Shown one piece after another: positions 13,734-23,081 of a DNA stretch of 38,944 nt (the stretch's first letter is position 1; each line of letters begins with the position of its first letter). Under the pieces are notes generated by a model that was not told the DNA's origin, ran no database searches, and saw only the letters and a program-made list of their open reading frames with translations. Both the position numbers and the translations under genes were made by a program. The DNA is taken from positions 1 through 38,944 of the forward strand of contig JBAZZL010000006.1 in assembly GCA_041658785.1 (NCBI GenBank), given 5' to 3'. Source of the stretch: JAHJGG01 sp041658785. GTDB lineage: Bacteria; Patescibacteriota; Patescibacteriia; Magasanikbacterales; UBA922.

Positions 13734-16700
13734 ATGCACCTCAAGTCCATCGAAATCAACGGCTTCAAGTCCTTTGCCCAAAAGGTGGTTTTGGATTTTC
13801 AGGGAAGAATTAACCGGCGCTATAGTATTACCTCCATTGTGGGGCCGAATGGGAGTGGCAAGAGTAATGTGGCTGATGCCATTCTTTGGGTAATGGGCGA
13901 GCAAAGGATGGCCCAGCTCCGAGCGAAAAAGAGCGAGGATGTGATATTTTCAGGTTCAGACGCCAAAGGCCGGCTGGGTTTGGCGAGCGTTACTTTAACA
14001 TTGGATAATTCCGACGGCCGCGCGCCGATTGATTATGAAGAACTAGTCATTACCCGCCGGCTGTATCGCACGGGAGAGAGTGAATATCTAGTGAACGGCA
14101 ATAGCGTTCGTTTGCTTGATTTGCAAATTCTTTTAGCCCAAGCGCAGTTTGGCCAAGGTTCATACAGCGTGGTAAGCCAGGGCATGATTGATGAGATAAT
14201 TTTGCAGTCAGCGGTTGAACGCAAGGATTTTTTTGACGAAGCATCTGGCATAAAAGAGTTTCAGATCAAACGGCATCAGGCTTCTCTCAAATTAAACCGC
14301 ACGCGGGAAAATATTATTCAAGGCGAGATGGTGTTAAATGAAATTGAACCGCGCCTAAAGACATTGTCTAGACAAGTTAAGAAATTGGAAAAACGGCAAG
14401 AGGTTGAATTATCTTTGCGGGAATTGCAGGAACAGTATTTTTCTACTCTGTTCCAATACAATCAAACGCATATTGACGCTTGGCAAAAAGAATTAAACGA
14501 AATTGAACGAAATTATACAAAATTAAACAGCAAATTGACCGCGTTGCAAGAAGAGCTGTCAATTTTGGCCAGAGAGGGGACAAGGCAAGAGGCGTTTGAA
14601 GTTTTGCAAAAAGAATATCGGGAAATTGCGCAGAAAAAAAATGAACTTGAAAGAGAACAAGCGGTGCTGTCCGGCAAGATGCAGGCCGAATATGCCAAAG
14701 CCGGCAAGCAAAATGTTGGCTGGCTTAGTGGAAAGATTGAATCATTAAAAATTGAACAGGAAAATATCAGCAAAGAATTGGAAGAAGCGCTGGCAAAGGT
14801 GGAAAAATTGGCCGAAGAAATTAAAAAAGAACGGCAGGAGTTAGAAGAAAAATCCATTGCGCGCACTGCTTTGCGGGGTAAAATTGCCACGCTAAACCAG
14901 CAGGTCGCGCAAAGAAAAAGCGAGCAGAATTATTTTCAGCTTACCGGGTTAAAAGCGGTGCAAGCGATTTTGGAAGAACGCCATCGGTTTGGCGCCGTGT
15001 ATGGCGCGGTGGCCCAGTTGGGTTCGGTGGACGAGCGCTATCAGCTCGCGATGGACGTGGCGGCTGGCTCGCATCTTTCTTCAATCGTAGTTAAAGATGA
15101 TAAAGTAGCCGAGGAGTGCATTGGATATCTGCGGACGGAAAGATTAGGCATTGCCACTTTTTTGCCTTTAAATAAAGTACAGGGAAGAATGGTTTCGCAA
15201 GATTTGGCAGAGCTGTCGCGTTACAAAGGAGTCTTGGGGCTGGCCACAGATCTGATTAAATTTGATGAAAAGTTTGCCAATATTTTTTATTACATTTTTG
15301 GCAACACTCTGATCGTGGAAAATATTGAAGCAGCGCGAGCAATTGGCATTGGCAAAGTTAGAATGGTCACATTAGATGGTGATGTTTTGGAGCGAAGCGG
15401 CAGCATGAAGGGCGGATTTCGTTCCCGCCAAAAACGCAACGGCTTTAGTTTTTCTCAAGGCAGTTCTCCATATCTATTTTCCGGCAATGCCGAAGATCTT
15501 GAAGTTGAGACAGAGAAATTGCAGAAAGAATTGGATCGATCAGAAATACTTTATGAAAAACAGCAAAGCCATTCGCGCGAACTGGAGACCAGTTTGCAAG
15601 TAGCCAAGGGCAAGAGTGAGCTTGCGGAAATAAAGAAACAAGGGATTGACCGCGAGAGCGCTTCGTTTGAACAAGAATTATCGCTCCATACCATGAGTCC
15701 GGATGAATATGATTCGGCCATGAAAGAACTTGGCAAGCAAAAAGAAGTGTTGGCATTGGAGTTGGAGAAGGCAGAGGTTGAATTGGCTAAAACGCAAAAA
15801 AAGATTGATCGGTTTAATGAAGAAGAAGAAAAAAAGAAACAGCGGGTATTTGCTTTGCAAGACGCAATGCAGGCTGAACAGAAAAAATTAAATATTTTGG
15901 TAGATGAAAAAAACAGCAAACAAATTGATTTGGCCAAATACGAAACCAAACAGGAAGATTTAGGCAATGAAGTTTATCAAGAAATGCACACAACCGTTGA
16001 ATCAATTGCCGGCAAGAACGCGGGAATGCTTAACGCGGATAATCTGGAACAAGCGCAAGTGGAAATTCAGAAATTAAAATACCAGTTGTCGCTCATTGGC
16101 GGGATTGATGATGAAGTGGCCGGGGAATACCAAGAAACGAAGGCGCGCCATGAAACCTTGGCAACCCAGCTGGATGATTTAAAAAAAGCGATTGAAGATC
16201 TGGAAGAATTAATTATTGAACTGGATGAGATCATGAAAAAGACCCGGGATCAGGCGTTTAAAAAAATAAGACGCGAGTTTTCTAGATATTTTTCTATACT
16301 ATTTGAAGGGGGAAAAGCGGATCTAATTGAAGTTTATGAGGACGAAGTGATAAGTGATAAAGTGATAAGTGATAATATTGGTGATAACGATGGTCAGGAA
16401 AAAATATCACCTATCACCTATCACTTATCATCTGATGATAATAGTGTTGAAGAGGATAATAAGAAAAAGAGATCAAAAAAAATCCTAGCCGGAATAGACA
16501 TCGTGGCGAATCCGCCTGGGAAAAGGATTAAACATTTGGCGGCGCTGTCTGGCGGAGAAAAGACATTGACTTCCATCGCGCTGGTTTGCGCTATTTTACA
16601 TACCAATCCATCGCCATTTGTAGTGTTGGACGAAGTGGAAGCGGCGCTGGATGAGGCGAATTCTGTTAGATTTACAAAAATTCTTATTGAGCTGGCAGAG

Positions 16701-16838
16701 CAGTCGCAATTCATTCTAATCTCTCACAACCGAGCCACCATGCATGCGTCCGATGCTCTGTACGGCGTAACTATGGGCAATGACGGGATGAGTAAGATTG
16801 TCGGTGTTAAGTTTGGCGGGCAAGCGGAGATGGATTAA
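13734..16838 (+). CDS. smc: Chromosome segregation protein SMC
   Basis: Condensin ATPase. Walker A GPNGSGKSN lies near residue 37, signature LSGGEKT near 938 and Walker B PFVVLDEVEAALDEAN near 961. Two long coiled-coil arms (about 160-390 and 550-850) flank a hinge (about 402-545, with FGAVYGAVAQLGSVDERYQL). At 1034 residues it is shorter than the usual 1150-1200, mainly in the arms. Residues about 868-918, between the second arm and the signature motif, are a Ser/Asp/Ile-rich stretch (VISDKVISDNIGDND) encoded by an inverted repeat of GATAAGTGA words (16348-16440). It reads like a non-coding repeat captured in frame. No scpA/scpB is adjacent. Confidence 0.95.
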   Translation: MHLKSIEINGFKSFAQKVVLDFQGRINRRYSITSIVGPNGSGKSNVADAILWVMGEQRMAQLRAKKSEDVIFSGSDAKGRLGLASVTLTLDNSDGRAPIDYEELVITRRLYRTGESEYLVNGNSVRLLDLQILLAQAQFGQGSYSVVSQGMIDEIILQSAVERKDFFDEASGIKEFQIKRHQASLKLNRTRENIIQGEMVLNEIEPRLKTLSRQVKKLEKRQEVELSLRELQEQYFSTLFQYNQTHIDAWQKELNEIERNYTKLNSKLTALQEELSILAREGTRQEAFEVLQKEYREIAQKKNELEREQAVLSGKMQAEYAKAGKQNVGWLSGKIESLKIEQENISKELEEALAKVEKLAEEIKKERQELEEKSIARTALRGKIATLNQQVAQRKSEQNYFQLTGLKAVQAILEERHRFGAVYGAVAQLGSVDERYQLAMDVAAGSHLSSIVVKDDKVAEECIGYLRTERLGIATFLPLNKVQGRMVSQDLAELSRYKGVLGLATDLIKFDEKFANIFYYIFGNTLIVENIEAARAIGIGKVRMVTLDGDVLERSGSMKGGFRSRQKRNGFSFSQGSSPYLFSGNAEDLEVETEKLQKELDRSEILYEKQQSHSRELETSLQVAKGKSELAEIKKQGIDRESASFEQELSLHTMSPDEYDSAMKELGKQKEVLALELEKAEVELAKTQKKIDRFNEEEEKKKQRVFALQDAMQAEQKKLNILVDEKNSKQIDLAKYETKQEDLGNEVYQEMHTTVESIAGKNAGMLNADNLEQAQVEIQKLKYQLSLIGGIDDEVAGEYQETKARHETLATQLDDLKKAIEDLEELIIELDEIMKKTRDQAFKKIRREFSRYFSILFEGGKADLIEVYEDEVISDKVISDNIGDNDGQEKISPITYHLSSDDNSVEEDNKKKRSKKILAGIDIVANPPGKRIKHLAALSGGEKTLTSIALVCAILHTNPSPFVVLDEVEAALDEANSVRFTKILIELAEQSQFILISHNRATMHASDALYGVTMGNDGMSKIVGVKFGGQAEMD
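16348..16440. repeat. Palindromic word repeat inside the smc frame
   Basis: The left arm repeats GTGATAAGTGATAA. The right arm has ATCACCTATCACTTATCATC in the opposite sense, so the mRNA can fold into a hairpin of about 35 bp. The same GATAAGTGA words occur in the non-coding gap near 3450. It stays in frame and adds roughly 30 residues to SMC. Confidence 0.85.
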
Positions 16839-16858
16839 AATATTTTTTAATTTGGCCT

Positions 16859-17998
16859 ATGTTTGATCCAATTGAGTTTCATAAAGAATTGGGAGGGAAA
16901 ATAGAAGTGATTTCAAGAAAAAAACTTAAAACGCGGGATGATTTGAGCGTAGCGTATACCCCGGGAGTGGCGGCGCCGTGCAAGGAAATAGCAGCGGATA
17001 TTTCCAAAGTATATGACTACACGCGCAAGCATAATTTGGTGGCGGTAATAACGGATGGAAGCGCGGTGTTGGGTTTGGGAGACATTGGGCCGGAAGCAAG
17101 CCTGCCGGTGATGGAAGGGAAGTGCATGCTTTTTAAAGAATTTGCAGACGTGGATGCTTTTCCAATCGCCGTGAAGACGAAAGACGTTGATGAATTTGTC
17201 CGCACCGTTGAACTTATCACGCCAATGTTTGGCGGCATAAATTTGGAAGATATTTCAGCCCCGCGTTGTTTTGAAATTGAACAGAAGTTGATTGAAAAAG
17301 TGGATATTCCGGTTTTTCATGATGATCAGCACGGCACAGCCATTGTCGTGCTTGCCGGTTTGGGTAATGCGTTGAAGGTCGTTGGCAAGAAGATAGAGAA
17401 CGCGGCCATTGTTGTCAATGGCGTGGGGGCGGCCGGGGTTGCCACCGCTAAATTATTGTTGAAAGCCGGAGCCGGAAATATTTTGCTGGTTGATTCACAG
17501 GGATTGATATGCAGTGAACGCACCGCCTTGAATGGCGTGAAAACAGAACTTTTAAAACAAACAAATAAATCTAATATCTGCGGTCCGCTTAATGCGGCGC
17601 TGATCGGCGCTGATGTTTTTATTGGCGTGAGCCGGCCCGGACTTGTCACCGCGGAAATGATTCAGTCAATGAACAATGATTCAATTGTTTTTGCAATGGC
17701 AAATCCAATTCCGGAGATTATGCCGGATGAAGCCAAGAAAGCTGGCGCCGCAATTGTGGCTACCGGCAGAAGTGATTTTTCCAATCAGTTGAATAATGTA
17801 TTGGCATTTCCCGGCGTATTCCGCGGCGTGCTTGACGCGCGGATCCGTTACATCACGGATGAAATGAAAATGTCAGCGGCTAAAGCTCTCGCCGATTATG
17901 TAAAAGAGCCGACTGCCGAGAAAATAATTCCAGATCCGCTTGATAGGGAGGTGAGCAAGATTGTGGCTAGGGCGATTATACAAGCTTCAAAAGAATAA
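16859..17998 (+). CDS. Malic enzyme (oxaloacetate-decarboxylating malate dehydrogenase)
   Basis: Converts malate to pyruvate and CO2 with reduction of NAD or NADP. The catalytic domain has YTPGVAAPCKEIA, VITDGSAVLGLGDIG, GGINLEDISAPRCFEIE and FHDDQHGTAIV, which bring the metal- and malate-binding acidic residues. The Rossmann domain starts at VVNGVGAAGVATAKLL, and SRPGLVTAEM and FAMANPIPEIMPDEA follow. Length 379 matches the short bacterial form without the phosphotransacetylase domain of MaeB. The coenzyme cannot be decided by eye. It begins 20 bp after smc and converges on lysK through a shared terminator. Confidence 0.93.
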   Translation: MFDPIEFHKELGGKIEVISRKKLKTRDDLSVAYTPGVAAPCKEIAADISKVYDYTRKHNLVAVITDGSAVLGLGDIGPEASLPVMEGKCMLFKEFADVDAFPIAVKTKDVDEFVRTVELITPMFGGINLEDISAPRCFEIEQKLIEKVDIPVFHDDQHGTAIVVLAGLGNALKVVGKKIENAAIVVNGVGAAGVATAKLLLKAGAGNILLVDSQGLICSERTALNGVKTELLKQTNKSNICGPLNAALIGADVFIGVSRPGLVTAEMIQSMNNDSIVFAMANPIPEIMPDEAKKAGAAIVATGRSDFSNQLNNVLAFPGVFRGVLDARIRYITDEMKMSAAKALADYVKEPTAEKIIPDPLDREVSKIVARAIIQASKE

Positions 17999-18013
17999 TT
18001 TGGACCCAAAATA

Positions 18014-18043
18014 AAAATCACCGGCGAGAGGCGGGTGATTTTA
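18014..18043. terminator. Bidirectional terminator between malic enzyme and lysK
   Basis: The stem AAAATCACC (18014-18022)/GGTGATTTT (18034-18042) has A-runs on the left and T-runs on the right, so it can work on both strands. It touches the lysK stop codon. Confidence 0.75.
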
Positions 18044-19072
18044 TATTTTTGGCAATGTTTGTTTCAAGACATTGATTGATTTTAAATATTCCTCTAAGTC
18101 TAGATGCTCATCCGGAGTGTGATCCAGCTTGGAGTCGCCTGGGCCGTAGGCGAGGATAGGAATTTTTGGCCAGTATGAGGCCAGGATGTTCATGTCAGAA
18201 GAACCGGTTTTTTTGACGAAACGCGGCTCGCCTCCCGAGTGGCGAATTGAAGCCAAGAATGCTTTTACTAAATCGTTATTTTTTTCTGCCGCGATTGGCG
18301 CGATGTCTTCGCTTATTTCAACCGGATAGTTTGATAAAAAATTTTTGAACGCGAGAACCTCAAAACCGGGCGGCACGCGCAGGTTGCCGTTTAGCTCCAC
18401 TCGTTCTGTCAACCCGTTGTGGGAAGTATTAAAAGAACGCAATTCAAAATGAGGTTCATAAAAAATACCGGATTGTTTTGGTTTGAATTTAGAAAGATAA
18501 GCTCGCGCTTCGTTTACAAAATCAACCGCTTTGTCCGTGGTGGAGTTTTGTCCGGTGGAAGCGTGCGCCAAACTTTGGTTATCTTTATAATTAAAACGCA
18601 ATCCGCCTTTATAGCCAATGGTAATTCTGTCCCAGCCGCTCGGCTCGCCAATGATAATAAAGCCAGGACTATATTTATCCAGAATATGACGCGCGCCTTT
18701 TGAGGTGTAAATTTCTTCTTCCACGCAGCCGATTATAATTACCGTTAAATTTTTTGGAAGCTCTGCTTCGCGCGCCGCCCAGACAAAAGTTGCCAGACTG
18801 CCTTTGGCATCCACCGAACCGCGGCCATGGAGTTTATTATCTTTTATTTTTACAGGAATATCGCCGGGCACGGTATCAATGTGGCCGACCAGCAAAATGG
18901 TTTTTTCACCGTTTCCTCTCCGCGCAACAAAATTTCCGGCTCCGTCTTTTTTTACTTCGTCAAAATTTAATTTTTGCGCTTCGCCAATTAAAAAATCGAC
19001 CGCTTCTGACTCATGAGTAGAGACGCTGGGGATTGATACTAGGTTTTTGAGCAGCGCTATTTTTTGGTTCAT
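18041..19072 (-). CDS. lysK: [LysW]-lysine hydrolase, M20 metallopeptidase family
   Basis: Releases lysine (or ornithine) from the LysW carrier, the last step of the LysW pathway. M20 motifs are VGHIDTVPGDIP (first metal His/Asp), HGRGSVDAKGS (bridging Asp), GCVEEEIYTSKGA (catalytic Glu-Glu) and a C-terminal DHTPDEHLDLEEY (last metal His). I start at the ATG at 19072 (343 residues, MNQKIALLKNLVSIPSVS), which begins the normal family sequence. The in-frame extension upstream to 19159 is encoded by an inverted repeat. The gene is last in the seven-gene lysine cluster. A plain DapE or ArgE is less likely given lysW, lysX and homocitrate synthase in the same run. Confidence 0.9.
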   Translation of the reverse strand: MNQKIALLKNLVSIPSVSTHESEAVDFLIGEAQKLNFDEVKKDGAGNFVARRGNGEKTILLVGHIDTVPGDIPVKIKDNKLHGRGSVDAKGSLATFVWAAREAELPKNLTVIIIGCVEEEIYTSKGARHILDKYSPGFIIIGEPSGWDRITIGYKGGLRFNYKDNQSLAHASTGQNSTTDKAVDFVNEARAYLSKFKPKQSGIFYEPHFELRSFNTSHNGLTERVELNGNLRVPPGFEVLAFKNFLSNYPVEISEDIAPIAAEKNNDLVKAFLASIRHSGGEPRFVKKTGSSDMNILASYWPKIPILAYGPGDSKLDHTPDEHLDLEEYLKSINVLKQTLPKI

Positions 19073-19084
19073 AGCAAAAATTGA

Positions 19085-19170
19085 AGGAATGACGAAATGA
19101 GTCCCTCGCGGGATGAATTTCGTTATCGCACGCGAGACAAATTTCGCCGCGAGGCTCAATTTGTCACTCC
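19085..19170. repeat. Inverted repeat between lysJ and lysK
   Basis: The left arm, TGACGAAATGAG followed by CCTCGCGG, mirrors the right arm, CCGCGAGGCTCAATTTGTCA, around a short centre. The element fills the gap and reaches into the last codons of lysJ. Confidence 0.7.
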
Positions 19171-20318
19171 TGCGAATTTAAAGTTGCCTCAATTATACTT
19201 AACCCTTCATTAACCTCTTCTTTCGTAATTACAATCGGCGGCAAAAGGCGAATGACATTGCCGGTATTCATAGTTAACAGTCCCGCGTCCTGCATGAGCT
19301 TGACATAATTACCGGCTTTTTGTTTCAGTTCAACGGCGACCATTAGTCCCAAGCCGCGCGCTTCACGAATCATCGGACTTTTAATCTCTTTTAATTGTTC
19401 CAGCAGGTAGGCACCGATTTCGCGCACATGAGCGTGCAGATTGTTTTTTTCAATTTCTTCCAAAGTGGCTAAAGCGGCGCGACAAGCGACGGGATTGCCA
19501 CCGAAAGTGGTGCCATGCGAACCTTTGGGAATTTTTTCCGCCACTGATTTTGAAACGCAAGTGACGGCCACCGGAAATCCATTACCCAAACCTTTGGACA
19601 TGGTAAAAATATCCGGCGCCACATTAAAATGCGTGCTGGCCAGCCAGTTGCCGGTGCGCAGTCCGGTCTGCACTTCATCTAAAATCAAAAGTGAACCATT
19701 TTCTTCGCACAATTTTTTGACTGCGCTCAAATAATTTTCATCCGGCACATTGACGCCGCCCTCGCCCTGAATCGGTTCCAAAATCACGGCGGCTATTTTT
19801 TTATCCAGCGCTTCTTCAATCGCGGTTACGCTATTGTAAGGCACGTGAACAAAACCGGGCAACAACGGCAGGTATTGCTGTTGATGCTTGGACGAAGCAG
19901 TCGCGGAAAGCGAACCCAAAGTGCGGCCATGATAAGCCATTTTAGCGGAAATAAAACCATTGCGGCCTGTCGCTGTCTTGGCGAACTTGATCGCCGCCTC
20001 AACCGATTCCGTGCCAGTGCTTGATAAAAAAGTGTAATCAAGCGGAGTAATGCTGTGCAGTTTGGCTAAAAATTTTGCCCGCGCGTCATTGCAAAAACTG
20101 CCATGCGTGTTTGTGAGTATTCCCAGTTGATCGCGGATTGCCTCGGTTACATGCGGGTTGGCATGCCCGAGCAAATTGGCGCCGTAATTTGACATAAAAT
20201 CCAGATATTTTTTATTATTTTCATCAAACAAATAAACTCCTTCGCCGCGAACTAAGGAAATATCTCGTTTGCCATAAACCGGCAAAAAGTATTTGTTTTC
20301 CGTTTCTTGGATATTCAT
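19164..20318 (-). CDS. lysJ: [LysW]-aminoadipate semialdehyde/glutamate aminotransferase
   Basis: PLP enzyme that transaminates the LysW-bound semialdehyde to LysW-lysine. It belongs to the class III (ArgD-like) family: GEGVYLFDENNKKYLDFMS at the start, the cofactor-contact segment FLSSTGTESVEAAIKFA, LEPIQGEGGVNVP, LILDEVQTGLRTG and TMSKGLGNGFPVAVT with the Schiff-base Lys. HGTTFGGNPVACRAAL completes the set. Length 384 is normal. Sequence alone would allow acetylornithine aminotransferase (ArgD); the position between lysZ and lysK makes the LysW role most likely, and it may serve both. Confidence 0.9.
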   Translation of the reverse strand: MNIQETENKYFLPVYGKRDISLVRGEGVYLFDENNKKYLDFMSNYGANLLGHANPHVTEAIRDQLGILTNTHGSFCNDARAKFLAKLHSITPLDYTFLSSTGTESVEAAIKFAKTATGRNGFISAKMAYHGRTLGSLSATASSKHQQQYLPLLPGFVHVPYNSVTAIEEALDKKIAAVILEPIQGEGGVNVPDENYLSAVKKLCEENGSLLILDEVQTGLRTGNWLASTHFNVAPDIFTMSKGLGNGFPVAVTCVSKSVAEKIPKGSHGTTFGGNPVACRAALATLEEIEKNNLHAHVREIGAYLLEQLKEIKSPMIREARGLGLMVAVELKQKAGNYVKLMQDAGLLTMNTGNVIRLLPPIVITKEEVNEGLSIIEATLNSQE

Positions 20319-20359
20319 AGAGGTGCGAAATTACGAAATGTATGAAAGTACGAAATCGA

Positions 20360-21160
20360 TTATTGGATAATTGTACATTTGCCTTCTAGCGTTTTACTTA
20401 TCGGATTTTCAACCCTACCATCAGCAAAAATAACCCTCTCAACCCCGCTTTCAAAAGCTTCTCTTACTGCGAGCATTTTTCTTTTCATCCTTCCGGTAGT
20501 ATATTCACTTTCTGCTTGCTCAAGTTCAGCTCGAGTTATTTTGGGAATTAAGGTTAATTCGTCATCTTTGTTTTTTAATAATCCCGGCGCTTCAAACAGG
20601 TGGATGATGGTTGTTACGTTGCCCAGCTCTTTAATCAGCAAGGAGACGATAGAATCGTTTTCGGTGTTTAGCGCTTCGCCCTCTTCGCTTAAAATTGGCG
20701 GGCAGATAAATGGAACATAGCCAGAAGATAGGAGCGTTTGGATCAACCCAACGTTAATGGCGTTTGGTTTTCCTGATAGGTCATTACGGATCATAATTGT
20801 TTTTCCGTTTTGCACCGCACGAATGGCTTTTTTTCTTTCCCCGCGAATTAAGCCGCCGTCAAGTCCGGTGAGGCCGATAGCGTTAATGCCATTTTTTTGC
20901 GCCATTTCCACCAAACGTTTATTGCGTATGCCGGCGTAACTCATGAGAAAGATGTCAATGCCTGCCGCGTCAGTTAAAACACTGGAATAGCCAGTGGGGG
21001 AGGTGATAGTTTGTTTTTTATAACCAATTTTTTTTGCCAACTCATCACGCAAAGCATTGGCGCCATGTACAACCAAAAATGGTTCCTTGATGTTCGCCAG
21101 GTCTTTGATAATCGCTTCATGATTGATTGTCGCTCCTCCGCCGATTTTTATTATTAGCAT
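20360..21160 (-). CDS. lysZ: [LysW]-aminoadipate kinase
   Basis: Phosphorylates the side-chain carboxyl of aminoadipate bound to LysW. An amino acid kinase-fold protein of 266 residues: N-terminal MLIIKIGGGATINHEAI (ATP loop), VVHGANALRDELAKKIG, NAIGLTGLDGGLIRGERK and INVGLIQTLLSSGYVPFI. The RGERKK segment and the NxxxxxxLTGxDG pattern are typical of LysZ/ArgB relatives that act on protein-bound substrate. Its start lies next to a 91-bp palindrome that fills the gap from lysY. ArgB is the alternative, but the cluster favours LysZ. Confidence 0.9.
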   Translation of the reverse strand: MLIIKIGGGATINHEAIIKDLANIKEPFLVVHGANALRDELAKKIGYKKQTITSPTGYSSVLTDAAGIDIFLMSYAGIRNKRLVEMAQKNGINAIGLTGLDGGLIRGERKKAIRAVQNGKTIMIRNDLSGKPNAINVGLIQTLLSSGYVPFICPPILSEEGEALNTENDSIVSLLIKELGNVTTIIHLFEAPGLLKNKDDELTLIPKITRAELEQAESEYTTGRMKRKMLAVREAFESGVERVIFADGRVENPISKTLEGKCTIIQ

Positions 21161-21163
21161 AAC

Positions 21164-21254
21164 TTAACTTACGGATAACGGATAATCCTGATTTACGGAT
21201 TCCTATCTCGGTCACTTATCAGTAAATCAGGATTATCCGTTATCAGTAAGTTAA
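21164..21254. repeat. 33-bp-armed palindrome filling the lysY-lysZ gap
   Basis: The left arm, from TTAACTTAC at 21164 through GATAACGGATAATCC to TGATTTAC, matches the reverse complement of the right arm ending at 21254 with a single mismatch over 33 bp. It overlaps the lysY stop codon. It could stall or punctuate the operon transcript. Confidence 0.9.
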
Positions 21255-22231
21255 CATGGATGCAGCCCGGCGAATTCAAGTCCCAATCTTTCATCAAATC
21301 CGAAACGAATGTTTAGCGCTTGGACCACATGGCCGGCCGAGCCTTTCACCAGATTATCAATGGCCGACATTATCACAATACGGTTGCTGGCATCATCCAC
21401 CTCAAAACCAATGTCGCAAAAGTTTGTGCCGCGCAAAAGTTTTGGTTCTGGATAACGATAGTCCCCGGCGCGTTCTTTTACCATTCTGATGAAGGGCTCT
21501 TCACCATAATATGAACGATATAGCTTCCAAATATCTTTATCAGTTAATTTTTCTTTGGTAAACACGTGCGCGGTGGCCAAGATTCCGCGCACCATTTCAA
21601 TTGAGGTGGCGGAAAAATGAACATTGTCAGTATTCAGCACGCGGCGCATTTCCTTGATATGTCTGTGTCCGGTTGGTTTGTAAGAACGGACGACGCCGCT
21701 TCTCTCGGGATGATGCGATCCGGAAGTGGGCTTGTTGCCCGCAGCGGATGAGCTGATTTTGGCTTCCACCACGGTGCGAGTTTGATCAATTAAGTTTTCT
21801 TTATAAAAAGGATAAAGCGCTAAGATGGTGGCCGTGGCATTGCAACCGCAGCCAGCCATTTGGCTCGCGGTTTTTAGCTTTTCTCGATAAACCTCCGGCA
21901 TAGCATAAACAAAACTGTCATCCAAGCGGAAGTCGTTGCTCAAATCAACATAAACTTGATTAGCCAGCGGGCGTAGTTTTCCATACAGATCTCGGCTGGT
22001 TTCGTGCGGCAGAGCGGCCAAGATAATGTCTGTTTTTTCCAGATTTTCTATGGAAATAAATTTAAGATCAGTAAAAGAGCGCAGGTTGGGGTGCAATTCA
22101 GTTACTCTTTTGCCGGCATTTGATTCACTGGTTATTTGAGCCACAACGAATTTCGGATGAGCCAATAGCAGGCGCAGGAGTTCTCCCCCAGTGTATCCGG
22201 AGCCGCCAATGATAGCGCAGGTAAGAGACAT
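21251..22231 (-). CDS. lysY: [LysW]-aminoadipate 6-phosphate reductase
   Basis: NADPH-dependent reduction of the LysW-bound acyl phosphate to the semialdehyde. The nucleotide-binding start is CAIIGGSGYTGGELLRLLLA, and the catalytic Cys lies in MAGCGCNATATILALYPF. Downstream are the segments SGSHHPERSGVVRSYKPTGH and GSAGHVVQALN. At 326 residues it is the size of ArgC/LysY proteins. The HHPER(S)G segment resembles LysY/ArgC of the LysW type more than classical ArgC, but this is judged from memory. The gene is followed by a palindrome and preceded by lysX with a 4-bp gap. Confidence 0.92.
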   Translation of the reverse strand: MSLTCAIIGGSGYTGGELLRLLLAHPKFVVAQITSESNAGKRVTELHPNLRSFTDLKFISIENLEKTDIILAALPHETSRDLYGKLRPLANQVYVDLSNDFRLDDSFVYAMPEVYREKLKTASQMAGCGCNATATILALYPFYKENLIDQTRTVVEAKISSSAAGNKPTSGSHHPERSGVVRSYKPTGHRHIKEMRRVLNTDNVHFSATSIEMVRGILATAHVFTKEKLTDKDIWKLYRSYYGEEPFIRMVKERAGDYRYPEPKLLRGTNFCDIGFEVDDASNRIVIMSAIDNLVKGSAGHVVQALNIRFGFDERLGLEFAGLHPC

Positions 22232-22235
22232 AGAG

Positions 22236-23081
22236 TTATAAATTATTACCTTGTTGAATTACATAATCAACAATCCGCTCCGGAATGTTCACGCCGGTGG
22301 TATCAATGCTATTTCTAAACTCCATTGTATAGTTCACTTCGTTTGCCAAGAGCCCCCGGTCTGTTTCAAAGATATCAATGGCCACGATGCCTCCGCCAAC
22401 CGCTTTGGCCGCGGCTAATGAAAGTTTGGCTATTTCGTCTGTTATCGGGCAATTACTGGCTTTGCCGCCGCGAGCGGTATTGGTTATCCAATGTTTTGAT
22501 TCGCGATAAATGGCAGCGATGCACTCGTTGCCAATGACAAAACTGCGAATGTCTCGGCCTTTTTTTTCGATGTATTTTTGAATATAAAAAATAGAATGAT
22601 GATAAGAGCCCAGCGTCGCCTTGTGTTCAAGCAGGGCTTCGGCGGCATCGCGGTCATTGATTTTGGCAATGAGGCGGCCCCAGGAACCGACGGCCGGTTT
22701 AATTACCACCGGGTACCCCATCGCTTCAATTGCCGCCAGAGCCGATTCTTCGGTAAAACCGACCCTGACTTCCGGCTGGGGTACGCCGGCCTCCTGCAGG
22801 GCAATGGATGTTAATAATTTATCGCCGCAAATATTGCCAGTATGGTAGTTGTTAACGCATTTTATTCCCACGCTTTCGAACAATCTTAAAGAATGAAGCG
22901 CCCGCAAATGATTGATACAGCGTTCAATCACCAGATCCACGCCAAAATCATTGCGGCCCAGACAAAACATCAGTTCGCGATCATCAATCATGACGATTTC
23001 AATATTGTTTCGCCGGCGGAATTCCTGCAATAATAATTTTTCTTCTTTGCGCACCAGTGAGTGCAAAAATCCTATTTTCAT
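22236..23081 (-). CDS. lysX: Alpha-aminoadipate--LysW ligase, ATP-grasp (RimK-like)
   Basis: Joins the amino group of aminoadipate to the C-terminal Glu of LysW using ATP. The ATP-grasp fold is evident: NNYHTGNICGDKLLTSIALQ, VVIKPAVGSWGRLIAKIND, FYIQKYIEKKGRDIRSFVIG and the metal-site segment LLANEVNYTMEFRNSIDTTG. The NxTMEFRNS form of the last motif resembles lysine-type LysX as I remember it; the glutamate-specific ArgX has a different residue pattern there. That reading supports lysine over arginine but is not certain. Length 281 is standard. Confidence 0.92.
   Translation of the reverse strand: MKIGFLHSLVRKEEKLLLQEFRRRNNIEIVMIDDRELMFCLGRNDFGVDLVIERCINHLRALHSLRLFESVGIKCVNNYHTGNICGDKLLTSIALQEAGVPQPEVRVGFTEESALAAIEAMGYPVVIKPAVGSWGRLIAKINDRDAAEALLEHKATLGSYHHSIFYIQKYIEKKGRDIRSFVIGNECIAAIYRESKHWITNTARGGKASNCPITDEIAKLSLAAAKAVGGGIVAIDIFETDRGLLANEVNYTMEFRNSIDTTGVNIPERIVDYVIQQGNNL

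Noticed and set aside
19073..19159. N-terminal extension of LysK
   Set aside because: This stretch is an inverted repeat; the M20 family sequence begins at the ATG at 19072.
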